Origin: Actinomycetes bacterium | Lineage (GTDB): Bacteria; Actinomycetota; Actinomycetes; Actinomycetales; Actinomycetaceae | Direction of reading: 5' to 3' | Assembly (NCBI GenBank): GCA_023387755.1 | Contig: JAEWHO010000051.1 | Coordinates: 1-31,692, forward strand | Length of the DNA stretch: 31,692 nucleotides | Part shown: in pieces, positions 7,992 through 14,453 of the stretch | How the letters are laid out: each line of letters starts with the position of its first letter | Numbering within the stretch: position 1 is the stretch's first letter | The notes under the pieces: model-generated | Database searches by the model: none | Told to the model about the DNA's origin: nothing | What the model saw: the letters and a program-made list of their open reading frames with translations, nothing else | Program-made: the position numbers and the translations under genes

Positions 7992-9671
7992 TTATACGCC
8001 GAGATATGCCGCCAGGTCCGCCTTCACGGCCGCCACCCGCTCCTGAGCGCGCTCACGGGCCTGAGCCAGATCAGCCCCGGCAGGAACCGGCTCAATCGAC
8101 TCCAGGTAGCATTTCAGCTTCGGTTCCGTGCCGGAAGGACGCACAATCACCCGATCGCCCGCTTCGGTGAAGAACCGCATCCCGTCGGTCGGGGGCAGGG
8201 TCTCACTACCGGCAGATAAGTCCTCCACGGAGGCCACCGGCGATCCGCCCAGGGATTCCAAGCCACCACTGCGCAGCTTCGCCATCGAATCAGCAATAAT
8301 ACTGAGGTCCTCTACCCTGATCGTCAGCGGGTTAGTGGCATGTACGCCATGCTGGGCCGCCAAACGATCCAGCTCATCGAGCAGACTCTCGCCTCGAGTG
8401 GCCAGTTCCGCCGCTAGTTCGCACAGACGCACGGAGGCGGAAATACCGTCCTTATCGCGCACCCGGCCCGGGTCAACACAGTACCCGAGGGCCTCTTCAT
8501 ACCCGTAGACCAGCCCCGGCACCCGTGAGATCCACTTAAACCCGGTGAGGGTCTCGCGGTGTTCTAGGCCATGGGCAGCCGCGATCCGGCCGAGCATCTG
8601 CGAGGACACAATCGAGCAGGCGAGCACCCCACCACCTTGCGCGGCGGCCAGACGCGCAGACTGTTCCCCGAGCAGCTGGCCCACCTCGTCACCGGTCAAC
8701 TGGCGCCAGGTGCCATCCGGGAGCGGCACTGCAGCCGAGCAGCGGTCCGCGTCCGGATCATTCGCGATAATAATGTCTGCCCCAACCTCGCGGGCTTTAG
8801 CAATCGCTAGATCGAGCGCCCCGGGCTCTTCCGGATTCGGGAAGGTGACAGTGGGGAAGTCCGGGTCCGGTTCGAACTGTTCGACCACCGGGTGCACATT
8901 GGTGAAACCAGCATCGTTAAGCGCCTGCTGGCACAGGTGCCCACCCACACCGTGCATCGCCGTCAACACGATGGACAGCGAATTGGCCGGCGAGGACACC
9001 AACTCACTTACCCGCGCCCGGTAGGCGTCGATAACCTCGTCGCCGATCAGCGACCAGCCGTCCTCAGCCCGCGGGATATCCGCTACCGCACCCACATTCG
9101 CAATCTGGGCGGCGATCTCGGCGTCATAGGGCGGCACGATCTGCGCGCCCTGCCCGTCAGTGTCGACGGCGTGGCCACCCAGATACACTTTGTAACCGTT
9201 ATCCTGCGGCGGGTTGTGCGAGGCCGTGACCATCACGCCGGCATCGGCGGCGAGATGACGGACGGCGAAGGCGAGGACCGGGGTGGGCAGCGCGCGCGGC
9301 ATCAAACAGGCGGCACCGCCGGCGGCGGTAACAATCGCAGCAGTATCTTCCGCGAACTGAGCTGAACCGTAGCGCGCATCATAACCGATGGCGACGACGA
9401 ATCCCGGCCCTACTTTATCCCGCAGGAAGGCGCACAAACCGGCCGCTGCCCGCATCACGACGGCGCGATTCATCCGGTTCGGGCCGCCCCCCAGTTTGCC
9501 GCGCAAACCGGCAGTACCAAACTGGAGGGTGCCGGCGAAGGCATCGGCCAATTCGGCGCGCGCTTCCTCATCACCAGCGCGGCTGGCAGTGAGCAGCTCC
9601 TGTAATTCCGCAGCGGTTGCGGGGTCGGGATCGTCAGCGATCCATTCTTCGACGACGGCGTCGAGGTTCAT
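7992..9671 (-). CDS. pmmB: Phosphohexomutase-family enzyme, probable phosphopentomutase role
   Basis: A 559-residue alpha-D-phosphohexomutase (PMM/PGM superfamily, the long PmmB/PGM2-like branch). Motifs in order: FGTAGLRG at 51-58, the phosphoserine loop TASHNPP with S151, the magnesium loop NDPDADR at 304-310, a sugar-binding GFKW segment and the phosphate-binding PSGTEPK near the C-terminus. Members of this branch interconvert hexose or pentose 1- and 5/6-phosphates. The position next to PNP and facing deoA/deoC argues that it converts (deoxy)ribose-1-phosphate to the 5-phosphate; no DeoB-type phosphopentomutase is present. The ATG at 9671 directly abuts the PNP stop (TGAATG) and has AAGGAG upstream inside the PNP gene. 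M. tuberculosis pmmB next to its PNP gene is the parallel I recall. Confidence 0.88.
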   Translation of the reverse strand: MNLDAVVEEWIADDPDPATAAELQELLTASRAGDEEARAELADAFAGTLQFGTAGLRGKLGGGPNRMNRAVVMRAAAGLCAFLRDKVGPGFVVAIGYDARYGSAQFAEDTAAIVTAAGGAACLMPRALPTPVLAFAVRHLAADAGVMVTASHNPPQDNGYKVYLGGHAVDTDGQGAQIVPPYDAEIAAQIANVGAVADIPRAEDGWSLIGDEVIDAYRARVSELVSSPANSLSIVLTAMHGVGGHLCQQALNDAGFTNVHPVVEQFEPDPDFPTVTFPNPEEPGALDLAIAKAREVGADIIIANDPDADRCSAAVPLPDGTWRQLTGDEVGQLLGEQSARLAAAQGGGVLACSIVSSQMLGRIAAAHGLEHRETLTGFKWISRVPGLVYGYEEALGYCVDPGRVRDKDGISASVRLCELAAELATRGESLLDELDRLAAQHGVHATNPLTIRVEDLSIIADSMAKLRSGGLESLGGSPVASVEDLSAGSETLPPTDGMRFFTEAGDRVIVRPSGTEPKLKCYLESIEPVPAGADLAQARERAQERVAAVKADLAAYLGV

Positions 9672-10493
9672 TCACTTCTCCTTCACAATGGCAGTGACAA
9701 TATCGGCTAACAGTTGCGAGATACGCGGGCCTGCCGACTGGCCAGCAGCGAGTACCTCGTCATGGTTCAAAGCGGTGGCAGAGATCCCGGCGGCCGGGTT
9801 GGTGACCAGGGAAATCCCGAGCAGGTCCATACCTGCTTCCCGGACGGCAATAGCCTCCAGTGCGGTGGACATACCCACGAGGTCACCGCCAATAATGCGG
9901 GCGAATTGTACTTCCGCCGGGGTTTCGTAATGGGGGCCACGGAACTGAACATAGACCCCCTCGTCCAGGCTCGGATCGATTGAACGCGCCAGCTCCCGCA
10001 GGCGGGGGGAGTACAGGTCGGTAAGGTCTACAAAGTTCGCGCCCTCAATGGGGGAGTCCCCGGTGAGGTTGATGTGGTCTTTGATGAGCACCGGCGTGCC
10101 TGGCCCCCACTCGGGGTTGAGCCCACCACAGCCGTTGGTAAGGACGGTGGTGTGGCAGCCAGCCGCGGCCGCGGTGCGTACCCCGTGGGCGACGGCGGCG
10201 ACGCCATGTCCCTCGTAATAGTGGGTGCGAGCTCCCAATACTAGCGCGTGGGCGCCGTCGGCTAAGGCAATGGATGTGATCGCTCCGCCGTGCCCGGCAA
10301 CAGCCGCAGCTCGGAAACCGGGTATATCCTCGGCCGGGATCTGGGCCACGGTCTCGCCTAAGAGTTCAGCCGCCCCACCCCAGCCTGATCCCAGGACTAA
10401 AGCGATGTCATGATGGTCAATTCTGGTTGCCTGAGCGATTGTCTGCGCTGCTTTGCGCGCCAGCTCGGCAGAAGAATTATCTGCAGAATACAT
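9672..10493 (-). CDS. punA: Purine-nucleoside phosphorylase (trimeric class)
   Basis: This enzyme splits (deoxy)inosine and (deoxy)guanosine with phosphate. From the chosen start it has 273 residues, the usual size of the class II trimeric PNP. Visible elements: the phosphate loop GSGWG at 35-39, GHGG at 68-71, R89-THYYEGHG, TNGCGGLNP at 119-127 (the more usual form is TNAAGGL), HINLTGDSP, PHYETPAE with the base-contacting glutamate E190, GMSTALEA, and N232 in SLVTNPAAG. The ORF is open 20 codons further upstream; I prefer ATG 10493 because family length and alignment begin there, though no good Shine-Dalgarno is present. A GAGAAT about 7 bases upstream could be a -10 giving a near-leaderless transcript. 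Confidence 0.93.
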   Translation of the reverse strand: MYSADNSSAELARKAAQTIAQATRIDHHDIALVLGSGWGGAAELLGETVAQIPAEDIPGFRAAAVAGHGGAITSIALADGAHALVLGARTHYYEGHGVAAVAHGVRTAAAAGCHTTVLTNGCGGLNPEWGPGTPVLIKDHINLTGDSPIEGANFVDLTDLYSPRLRELARSIDPSLDEGVYVQFRGPHYETPAEVQFARIIGGDLVGMSTALEAIAVREAGMDLLGISLVTNPAAGISATALNHDEVLAAGQSAGPRISQLLADIVTAIVKEK

Positions 10494-10653
10494 GCCTTCA
10501 ATTCTCGCATGCGCTATCGCCACGACCTGGGCTGATACGCCCCAAGCGGGCACGGCTCACATCCGTGCGTTCCGTCTCAGTGGGGGTATGCGACGCAGGT
10601 TTTATCTGAATCACGGCCCGACCAGCGCCCGGGATTGCCATGGATTTGTCACA

Positions 10654-12162
10654 ATGAGAACCGTGACTGCCCAATATACTGCCGCTGAATCCACTGCCCC
10701 CGTCTCGCCCGATTCCTCCAGCCCTCAAGCTGCCAGCTCGCCAGTGCGGGCCGGCTCCCGCGTCGTCGTGATTGGGGGTGGGCCCGGCGGGTACGAAGCC
10801 GCCTTGGTGGCCCGCCAACTTGGGGCGGACGTCACCGTCGTCGAGGAAAACGGGATGGGGGGATCCGCGGTGCTCACCGACGTGGTGCCCTCGAAAACCC
10901 TCATCGCCACGGCCGAGTGGATGACGCTGACTGAGAGCGCTGCGGAGCTGGGCATCCATTCTGGCGATGACCATCTCAGAGTTGATATGGGCGAGGTTAA
11001 TGCCCGCGTTACCCGCTTAGCTGCGCAGCAGTCGCAGGATATTGCTGCCCGGCTAGAAAAAGAAGGTATCACCATTGTGGCGGGACGAGGGCGGCTCGGC
11101 GCGGTCACGTCTGCGGGCGGGGCACGGATCGTGGATATAACGCCGCACGAGGGTGAGCCGTTCAGCCTGGAAGCAGAAATGGTCCTCATTGCGGTTGGGG
11201 CTACGCCGCGTGAACTGCCCACCGCGAAACCTGACGGCGAACGTATCCTCACCTGGAAGCAGCTCTACACCCTAACCGAACTGCCCGAACACCTAATCGT
11301 CGTCGGCTCGGGGGTAACCGGCGCTGAATTTGCCGGGGCATATAACCAGCTCGGAGCTGAAGTGACACTCGTCTCCTCGCGCGTGCGGGTGCTACCCGGG
11401 GAAGATGAGGACGCTGCCGAGCTGATCGAAAACGTCTTTAAGCGTCGCGGTATGACGGTACTCTCGCAATCGCGAGCCGAGTCGGTGGAGCGCACCGACG
11501 ACGGCGTTACCGTCCACCTGAGCGACGGCCGCAGCGTGAGCGGATCGCACTGTCTCATGGCCGTGGGCGCGGTTCCAAATACCCGCGATCTGGGCCTGGA
11601 AGAAGCTGGCGTGCGCACGACGGCGTCGGGGCATATCGAGGTGGACCGGGTATCGCGCACCACCGCATTTCGGGTCTATGCCGCCGGTGACTGCACCGGC
11701 GTCTTCCCCCTCGCCTCCGTGGCCGCCATGCAGGGGCGTATCGCCATGTGGCATGCGCTCGGCGATGCGGTTGCGCCGCTATCTCTGACGAGCGTGGCGG
11801 CCAATATCTTCACCGCGCCCGAGATCGCCACCATCGGCGTCACTCAAGCTCAGATCGACACCGGCGAGGTCAAGGGGCAGGTGACACGCCTGCCGATGGC
11901 GCGCAATCCGCGCGCTAAAATGCTCGGAATTAAGGAGGGCTTCGCCAAAGTCTTTTCCGATGCAGATACCGGCGTGGTGATCGGGGCGGTGGTGGTTGCT
12001 CCGCGAGCATCCGAGTTGATCTTCCCGCTCACCATTGCGGTCACCCACCGGCTCACCGTCGACGACGTCGCCAACGTCTTCACGATCTACCCGTCTCTGT
12101 CCGGCACCCTCGGGGAGGCCGCGCGTACGCTACATCATGTGCAGGAGGAAGACACCTTCTAG
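10654..12162 (+). CDS. lpdA: LpdA-type NAD(P)H-quinone reductase flavoprotein
   Basis: A roughly 500-residue FAD flavoprotein of the pyridine nucleotide-disulphide oxidoreductase fold. FAD binding is seen at VIGGGPGGYEAA (40-50), NAD(P) binding at VVGSGVTGAEFAGAY, and a second FAD contact at VYAAGDCTGVFPLAS. Where lipoamide dehydrogenases have the redox CxxxxC, this protein reads GGSAVLTDVVPSK (69-81) with no cysteine, so it cannot be a dithiol enzyme. It strongly resembles M. tuberculosis LpdA (Rv3303c), an NAD(P)H:quinone reductase. The frame is open upstream of 10654; ATG 10654 or GTG 10663 are the realistic starts, preceded by no clear ribosome-binding site. The N-terminal 30 residues are Ser/Ala/Pro rich. 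It is divergent from PNP across 160 bases. Confidence 0.9.
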   Translation: MRTVTAQYTAAESTAPVSPDSSSPQAASSPVRAGSRVVVIGGGPGGYEAALVARQLGADVTVVEENGMGGSAVLTDVVPSKTLIATAEWMTLTESAAELGIHSGDDHLRVDMGEVNARVTRLAAQQSQDIAARLEKEGITIVAGRGRLGAVTSAGGARIVDITPHEGEPFSLEAEMVLIAVGATPRELPTAKPDGERILTWKQLYTLTELPEHLIVVGSGVTGAEFAGAYNQLGAEVTLVSSRVRVLPGEDEDAAELIENVFKRRGMTVLSQSRAESVERTDDGVTVHLSDGRSVSGSHCLMAVGAVPNTRDLGLEEAGVRTTASGHIEVDRVSRTTAFRVYAAGDCTGVFPLASVAAMQGRIAMWHALGDAVAPLSLTSVAANIFTAPEIATIGVTQAQIDTGEVKGQVTRLPMARNPRAKMLGIKEGFAKVFSDADTGVVIGAVVVAPRASELIFPLTIAVTHRLTVDDVANVFTIYPSLSGTLGEAARTLHHVQEEDTF

Positions 12163-12198
12163 CCCCCACCGGCGGTGCGGCATAGTCACTTTTCCTAC

Positions 12199-12225
12199 TA
12201 GAACACCGGTGTTTCACGTGTTCTA
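12199..12225. promoter_or_regulatory. Operator-like inverted repeat upstream of the LOG gene
   Basis: TAGAACAC (12199-12206) and GTGTTCTA (12218-12225) form an 8-bp inverted repeat with an 11-base spacer, and a nested perfect 12-bp palindrome AACACCGGTGTT lies at 12202-12213. It sits between lpdA and the LOG-family gene, just upstream of a possible promoter (TTGGGC 12226-12231, 16 bases, TACTTT 12248-12253). It may be a repressor site or a weak terminator of lpdA. No regulator can be named. Confidence 0.35.
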
Positions 12226-12306
12226 TTGGGCGGACGCGGCGAGTATGTACTTTAACCGTCCTTGAACTGCCATTGGCGCTAGCGCGGGGCATGTTTAGAT
12301 GGAGCT

Positions 12307-13059
12307 ATGAAGAAACGTCGCACGTACCATAAAGGTCCGGTAACCCTGCGCGGACGGATGATTCCCGCTCAGACCACCGATGAGCGCCTGCTCGATCACG
12401 CCCAGGATATTGACTGGCTCCACGCCGACCCTTGGCGGGTCATGCGTATCCAGGCTGAATTCGTGGAAGGGTTTGGGGCGCTAGCGGATCTGGGCCCGGC
12501 AGTATCGGTGTTCGGTTCCGCGCGTACTCCGGAAGATAGCCCTGAATATGAGACGGGCGTGCAGATCGGAAAGCTCTTGGCAGAGCGTGGCTACGCCGTC
12601 ATCACCGGGGGAGGACCAGGTGCAATGGAGGCCGCAAACCGGGGTGCGTATGAGGCCGAAGGGGTCTCGGTTGGGCTTGGAATTGAATTGCCTCATGAAC
12701 AGGGGATGAATCATTACGTCGATCTGGGCGTGAATTTCCGCTACTTCTTTGCGCGTAAAACTATGTTCGTGAAGTATTCGGAGGGATTCATTGTGTTGCC
12801 CGGGGGGTACGGCACGCTGGATGAGCTTTTCGAGGCGGCCACGCTAGTGCAAACCCATAAGGTGCGCTCTTTCCCCATTGTGCTCGTGGGCAAAGACTAT
12901 TGGGGCGGGTTATTAGAATGGATCCGCTCCAGCCTGCTTGGACAGGGCAAGATTTCTGACGGCGATATTGACTATTTGCAGGTCGTGGATTCGGCAGAAG
13001 AAGCCGTTGAGGTAACGTGTGCGGCGATTGATCGGCTGCGTAGCGACGTGCCCCGGTAG
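12307..13059 (+). CDS. LOG-family (TIGR00730) cytokinin riboside phosphoribohydrolase-like protein
   Basis: A 250-residue Rossmann-fold protein of the LOG / lysine decarboxylase-like family. The hallmarks are VFGSAR (68-73), GGGPGAMEA (101-109), R150-K151 in YFFARKTMF and PGGYGTLDE (165-173). These define enzymes that release adenine or a modified adenine from nucleoside 5'-monophosphates. The conserved RK and GGxGTxxE residues are intact, so activity on a nucleotide is plausible, which fits the neighbourhood of nucleoside genes. A GGAG lies a few bases before the ATG. A very basic start (KKRRTYHKG) precedes the domain. The gene stands alone, with noncoding DNA on both sides. It resembles M. 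tuberculosis Rv1205. Confidence 0.92.
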   Translation: MKKRRTYHKGPVTLRGRMIPAQTTDERLLDHAQDIDWLHADPWRVMRIQAEFVEGFGALADLGPAVSVFGSARTPEDSPEYETGVQIGKLLAERGYAVITGGGPGAMEAANRGAYEAEGVSVGLGIELPHEQGMNHYVDLGVNFRYFFARKTMFVKYSEGFIVLPGGYGTLDELFEAATLVQTHKVRSFPIVLVGKDYWGGLLEWIRSSLLGQGKISDGDIDYLQVVDSAEEAVEVTCAAIDRLRSDVPR

Positions 13060-13148
13060 TAAACGGGGGGTTGGCCGGGCCCGTGAGCGTTACTTTCTCC
13101 TACCGCCCTTCCACCAGGTGGGACGGTTCCCTAGCAATCGCGAAACAT

Positions 13149-13165
13149 GCGGGCTTATCGCCCGC
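13149..13165 (+). terminator. Short hairpin downstream of the LOG gene
   Basis: GCGGGC (13149-13154) pairs with GCCCGC (13160-13165) around TTATC, about 90 bases after the LOG-gene stop. It is a weak candidate terminator without a T-run. The remaining part of 13060-13292 holds the promoter of the next gene. Confidence 0.3.
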
Positions 13166-13190
13166 TGTCTCCCGATTCGTGACTTGTATC

Positions 13191-13220
13191 CATGACCAAT
13201 GTGTCCATTTGGTTTAAAAT
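13191..13220 (+). promoter_or_regulatory. Probable promoter of the DUF3117 gene
   Basis: A near-consensus -10 hexamer TAAAAT lies at 13215-13220, in one of the few A/T-rich spots of the window; an 18-base spacer leads back to a poor -35 (CATGAC, 13191-13196). Transcription would start near 13227, leaving a leader of about 65 bases before the ATG at 13293. Confidence 0.45.
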
Positions 13221-13292
13221 GGTGCCGTCAGTCTTTTTCGTAATCGCCACTGGGGTGCCTGCGGGAGAGCAGAGAAAGAAGGGTCTATCACA

Positions 13293-13463
13293 ATGGCAGC
13301 CATGAAGCCTCGTACGGGCGAGGGACCGCTGGAAGTGACCAAAGAGGGTCGAGGCCTCGTGATGAGGGTGCCGCTGGAGGGCGGGGGACGCCTCGTTGTG
13401 GAAATTACCCAGCAAGAAGCGGATGACCTTTACGCTGCACTTGAAGGAGTAGTCACCAAGTAG
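13293..13463 (+). CDS. DUF3117 small conserved actinobacterial protein
   Basis: A 56-residue protein beginning MAAMKPRTGEGPLEVTKEG and ending in ALEGVVTK. This is the DUF3117 family, found across Actinobacteria and of unknown function. It is predicted to be mostly beta-strand (MRVPLEGGGRLVVEIT) followed by a helix QQEADDLYAALE, without cysteines, signal peptide or membrane segment. An A/G-rich GAAAGAAGGG lies about 10 bases before the ATG. The gene is monocistronic, with its own promoter-like -10 and a strong terminator about 120 bases downstream. M. tuberculosis Rv1211 is the counterpart I recall, also close to a LOG-family gene. Confidence 0.9.
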   Translation: MAAMKPRTGEGPLEVTKEGRGLVMRVPLEGGGRLVVEITQQEADDLYAALEGVVTK

Positions 13464-13581
13464 CGTTCGGGCGGTGGGCCCAGTAGTAAAGCGCTCGCTT
13501 CTATACGTTGCACTCGCAGGTCTGAGGGTTCTCTCATTTCTCACCCGGCGTTAACCTAGCTGCTGCTGGTGCAGTCGAAAA

Positions 13582-13619
13582 GTGAAGGGCTCAATTCCAT
13601 AGGGAATTGAGCCCTTCAC
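13582..13619. terminator. Perfect bidirectional terminator
   Basis: GTGAAGGGCTCAATTCC (13582-13598) pairs without mismatch with 13603-13619 around ATAG, a 17-bp stem. On the minus strand it follows the O-methyltransferase stop by 5 bases and is trailed by TTTT, a textbook intrinsic terminator. It also lies downstream of the DUF3117 gene and can serve both convergent genes. Bases 13464-13581 show nothing else. Confidence 0.92.
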
Positions 13620-13624
13620 GAGTC

Positions 13625-14269
13625 TTAACGCAGGGGCGGTTTCTTCACCGCTACGAGCAACCCATCACCGCAGGGAAGGAGGGTGGTGGTGAGGTCCTCC
13701 GCATCACGAAATACTCGCACCAGTTCGCGCATCCGCACTGTCTGGGGGTCTCGCCGAGCGGGGTCGGGAACCTGGTCGCCCCCGAGCGCGCCTTCTATTG
13801 CTAGCAAGCCGCCAGGGCGCAGCATCCGCAAAGCATGGGCTGCGTATTCGGGCGTCTCTTCCGGATCCCCGTCTACGAAGACGAGGTCATAGGATCCGCC
13901 CGCGAGGCGGGGGAGTACGTCGAGTGCCCGCCCCGTAATCAGCCGGGCCTGGGCATTCTTTATGCCCATGAATTGTAGGACTTCGCGGGCCGCAGTTTGA
14001 TACTCGGCTTCTACGTCTATGCTGGTGAGGACGCCGTCAGGTGCCATCCCCATCGCCAGCCACGCGGTTGCAGTACCGGTCCCCGTGCCAATTTCGGCGA
14101 CGGCGTGCGCGCCGGTAGCAGCGGCCAACATACATAACGCGGCTCCCGTCCCGCGAGGGATCGGGCGCAGGGCAAACTCTTCGGCCAGCACTCGTGCCCG
14201 CGCTGGGCCGGGCGGTTCGGCAAGAAATTCTTCAGTAAATGCCCAACTGAGGGCTTTGTCGCCAGAAAT
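13625..14269 (-). CDS. Class I SAM-dependent O-methyltransferase, apparent ATT start
   Basis: A catechol-O-methyltransferase-like enzyme of the methyltransf_24/Rv1220c type. The SAM motif is EIGTGTGTA at about residues 59-67, followed by SIDVEAEY (acidic ribose contact) and LVFVDGDPEETPEY; the C-terminus GDGLLVAVKK is typical. The first normal start codon, GTG 14191, would give 188 residues and delete the N-terminal helix. In the same frame upstream, residues reading ALSWAFTEEF match the expected N-terminus, and the only initiator candidate is ATT at 14269-14267, exactly 7 bases after a consensus AAGGAGG (14283-14277). That start gives 214 residues. A -10 TACACT sits at 14302-14297. The substrate is unknown. 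It is transcribed divergently from htrA, as in mycobacteria. Confidence 0.85.
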   Translation of the reverse strand: MSGDKALSWAFTEEFLAEPPGPARARVLAEEFALRPIPRGTGAALCMLAAATGAHAVAEIGTGTGTATAWLAMGMAPDGVLTSIDVEAEYQTAAREVLQFMGIKNAQARLITGRALDVLPRLAGGSYDLVFVDGDPEETPEYAAHALRMLRPGGLLAIEGALGGDQVPDPARRDPQTVRMRELVRVFRDAEDLTTTLLPCGDGLLVAVKKPPLR

Positions 14270-14276
14270 AGTGGTA

Positions 14277-14283
14277 CCTCCTT
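14277..14283 (-). promoter_or_regulatory. Consensus ribosome-binding site that decides an ATT start
   Basis: On the minus strand this reads AAGGAGG, and 7 bases later comes ATT TCT GGC in the methyltransferase frame. No ATG, GTG or TTG in that frame occurs between the upstream in-frame stop and codon 27 of the gene. Confidence 0.75.
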
Positions 14284-14296
14284 CAGCGCTATTTGT

Positions 14297-14325
14297 AGTG
14301 TACTCACAGCGGGCGGCTAAGTCGC
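14297..14325 (-). promoter_or_regulatory. Probable promoter of the O-methyltransferase gene
   Basis: The -10 TACACT (14302-14297, minus strand) is preceded after 17 bases by a weak -35 GCGACT (14325-14320). The start point near 14290 leaves a leader of about 20 bases that includes the AAGGAGG. Confidence 0.4.
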
Positions 14326-14359
14326 GCGCGCCCTCCCCTCCGTCGCAGCGTTCACCACG

Positions 14360-14368
14360 TTATCCACA
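14360..14368 (+). promoter_or_regulatory. Perfect DnaA-box sequence
   Basis: TTATCCACA, the strict DnaA-box consensus, lies in the divergent region between the O-methyltransferase and htrA. It is a single copy, so no origin is implied. The rest of 14303-14453 shows no other clear signal. Confidence 0.3.
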
Positions 14369-14453
14369 GTCCAGCCTCAGTACGAGGTCAGCTACGAGGG
14401 AGTGTTCTACGATGAGAGCAGTTGTCGTGAGATGCCCTGAGGAAAGACGTGTG

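Noticed and set aside
10453..10653. N-terminal extension of lpdA into the PNP promoter region
   Set aside because: Residues there are unlike any LpdA and overlap the divergent PNP gene start; ATG 10654 or GTG 10663 is consistent with family length.
14019..14453. N-terminal extension of htrA by up to 145 codons
   Set aside because: It runs antisense through the methyltransferase gene and has no protease-family similarity; internal ATGs with ribosome-binding sites fit better.
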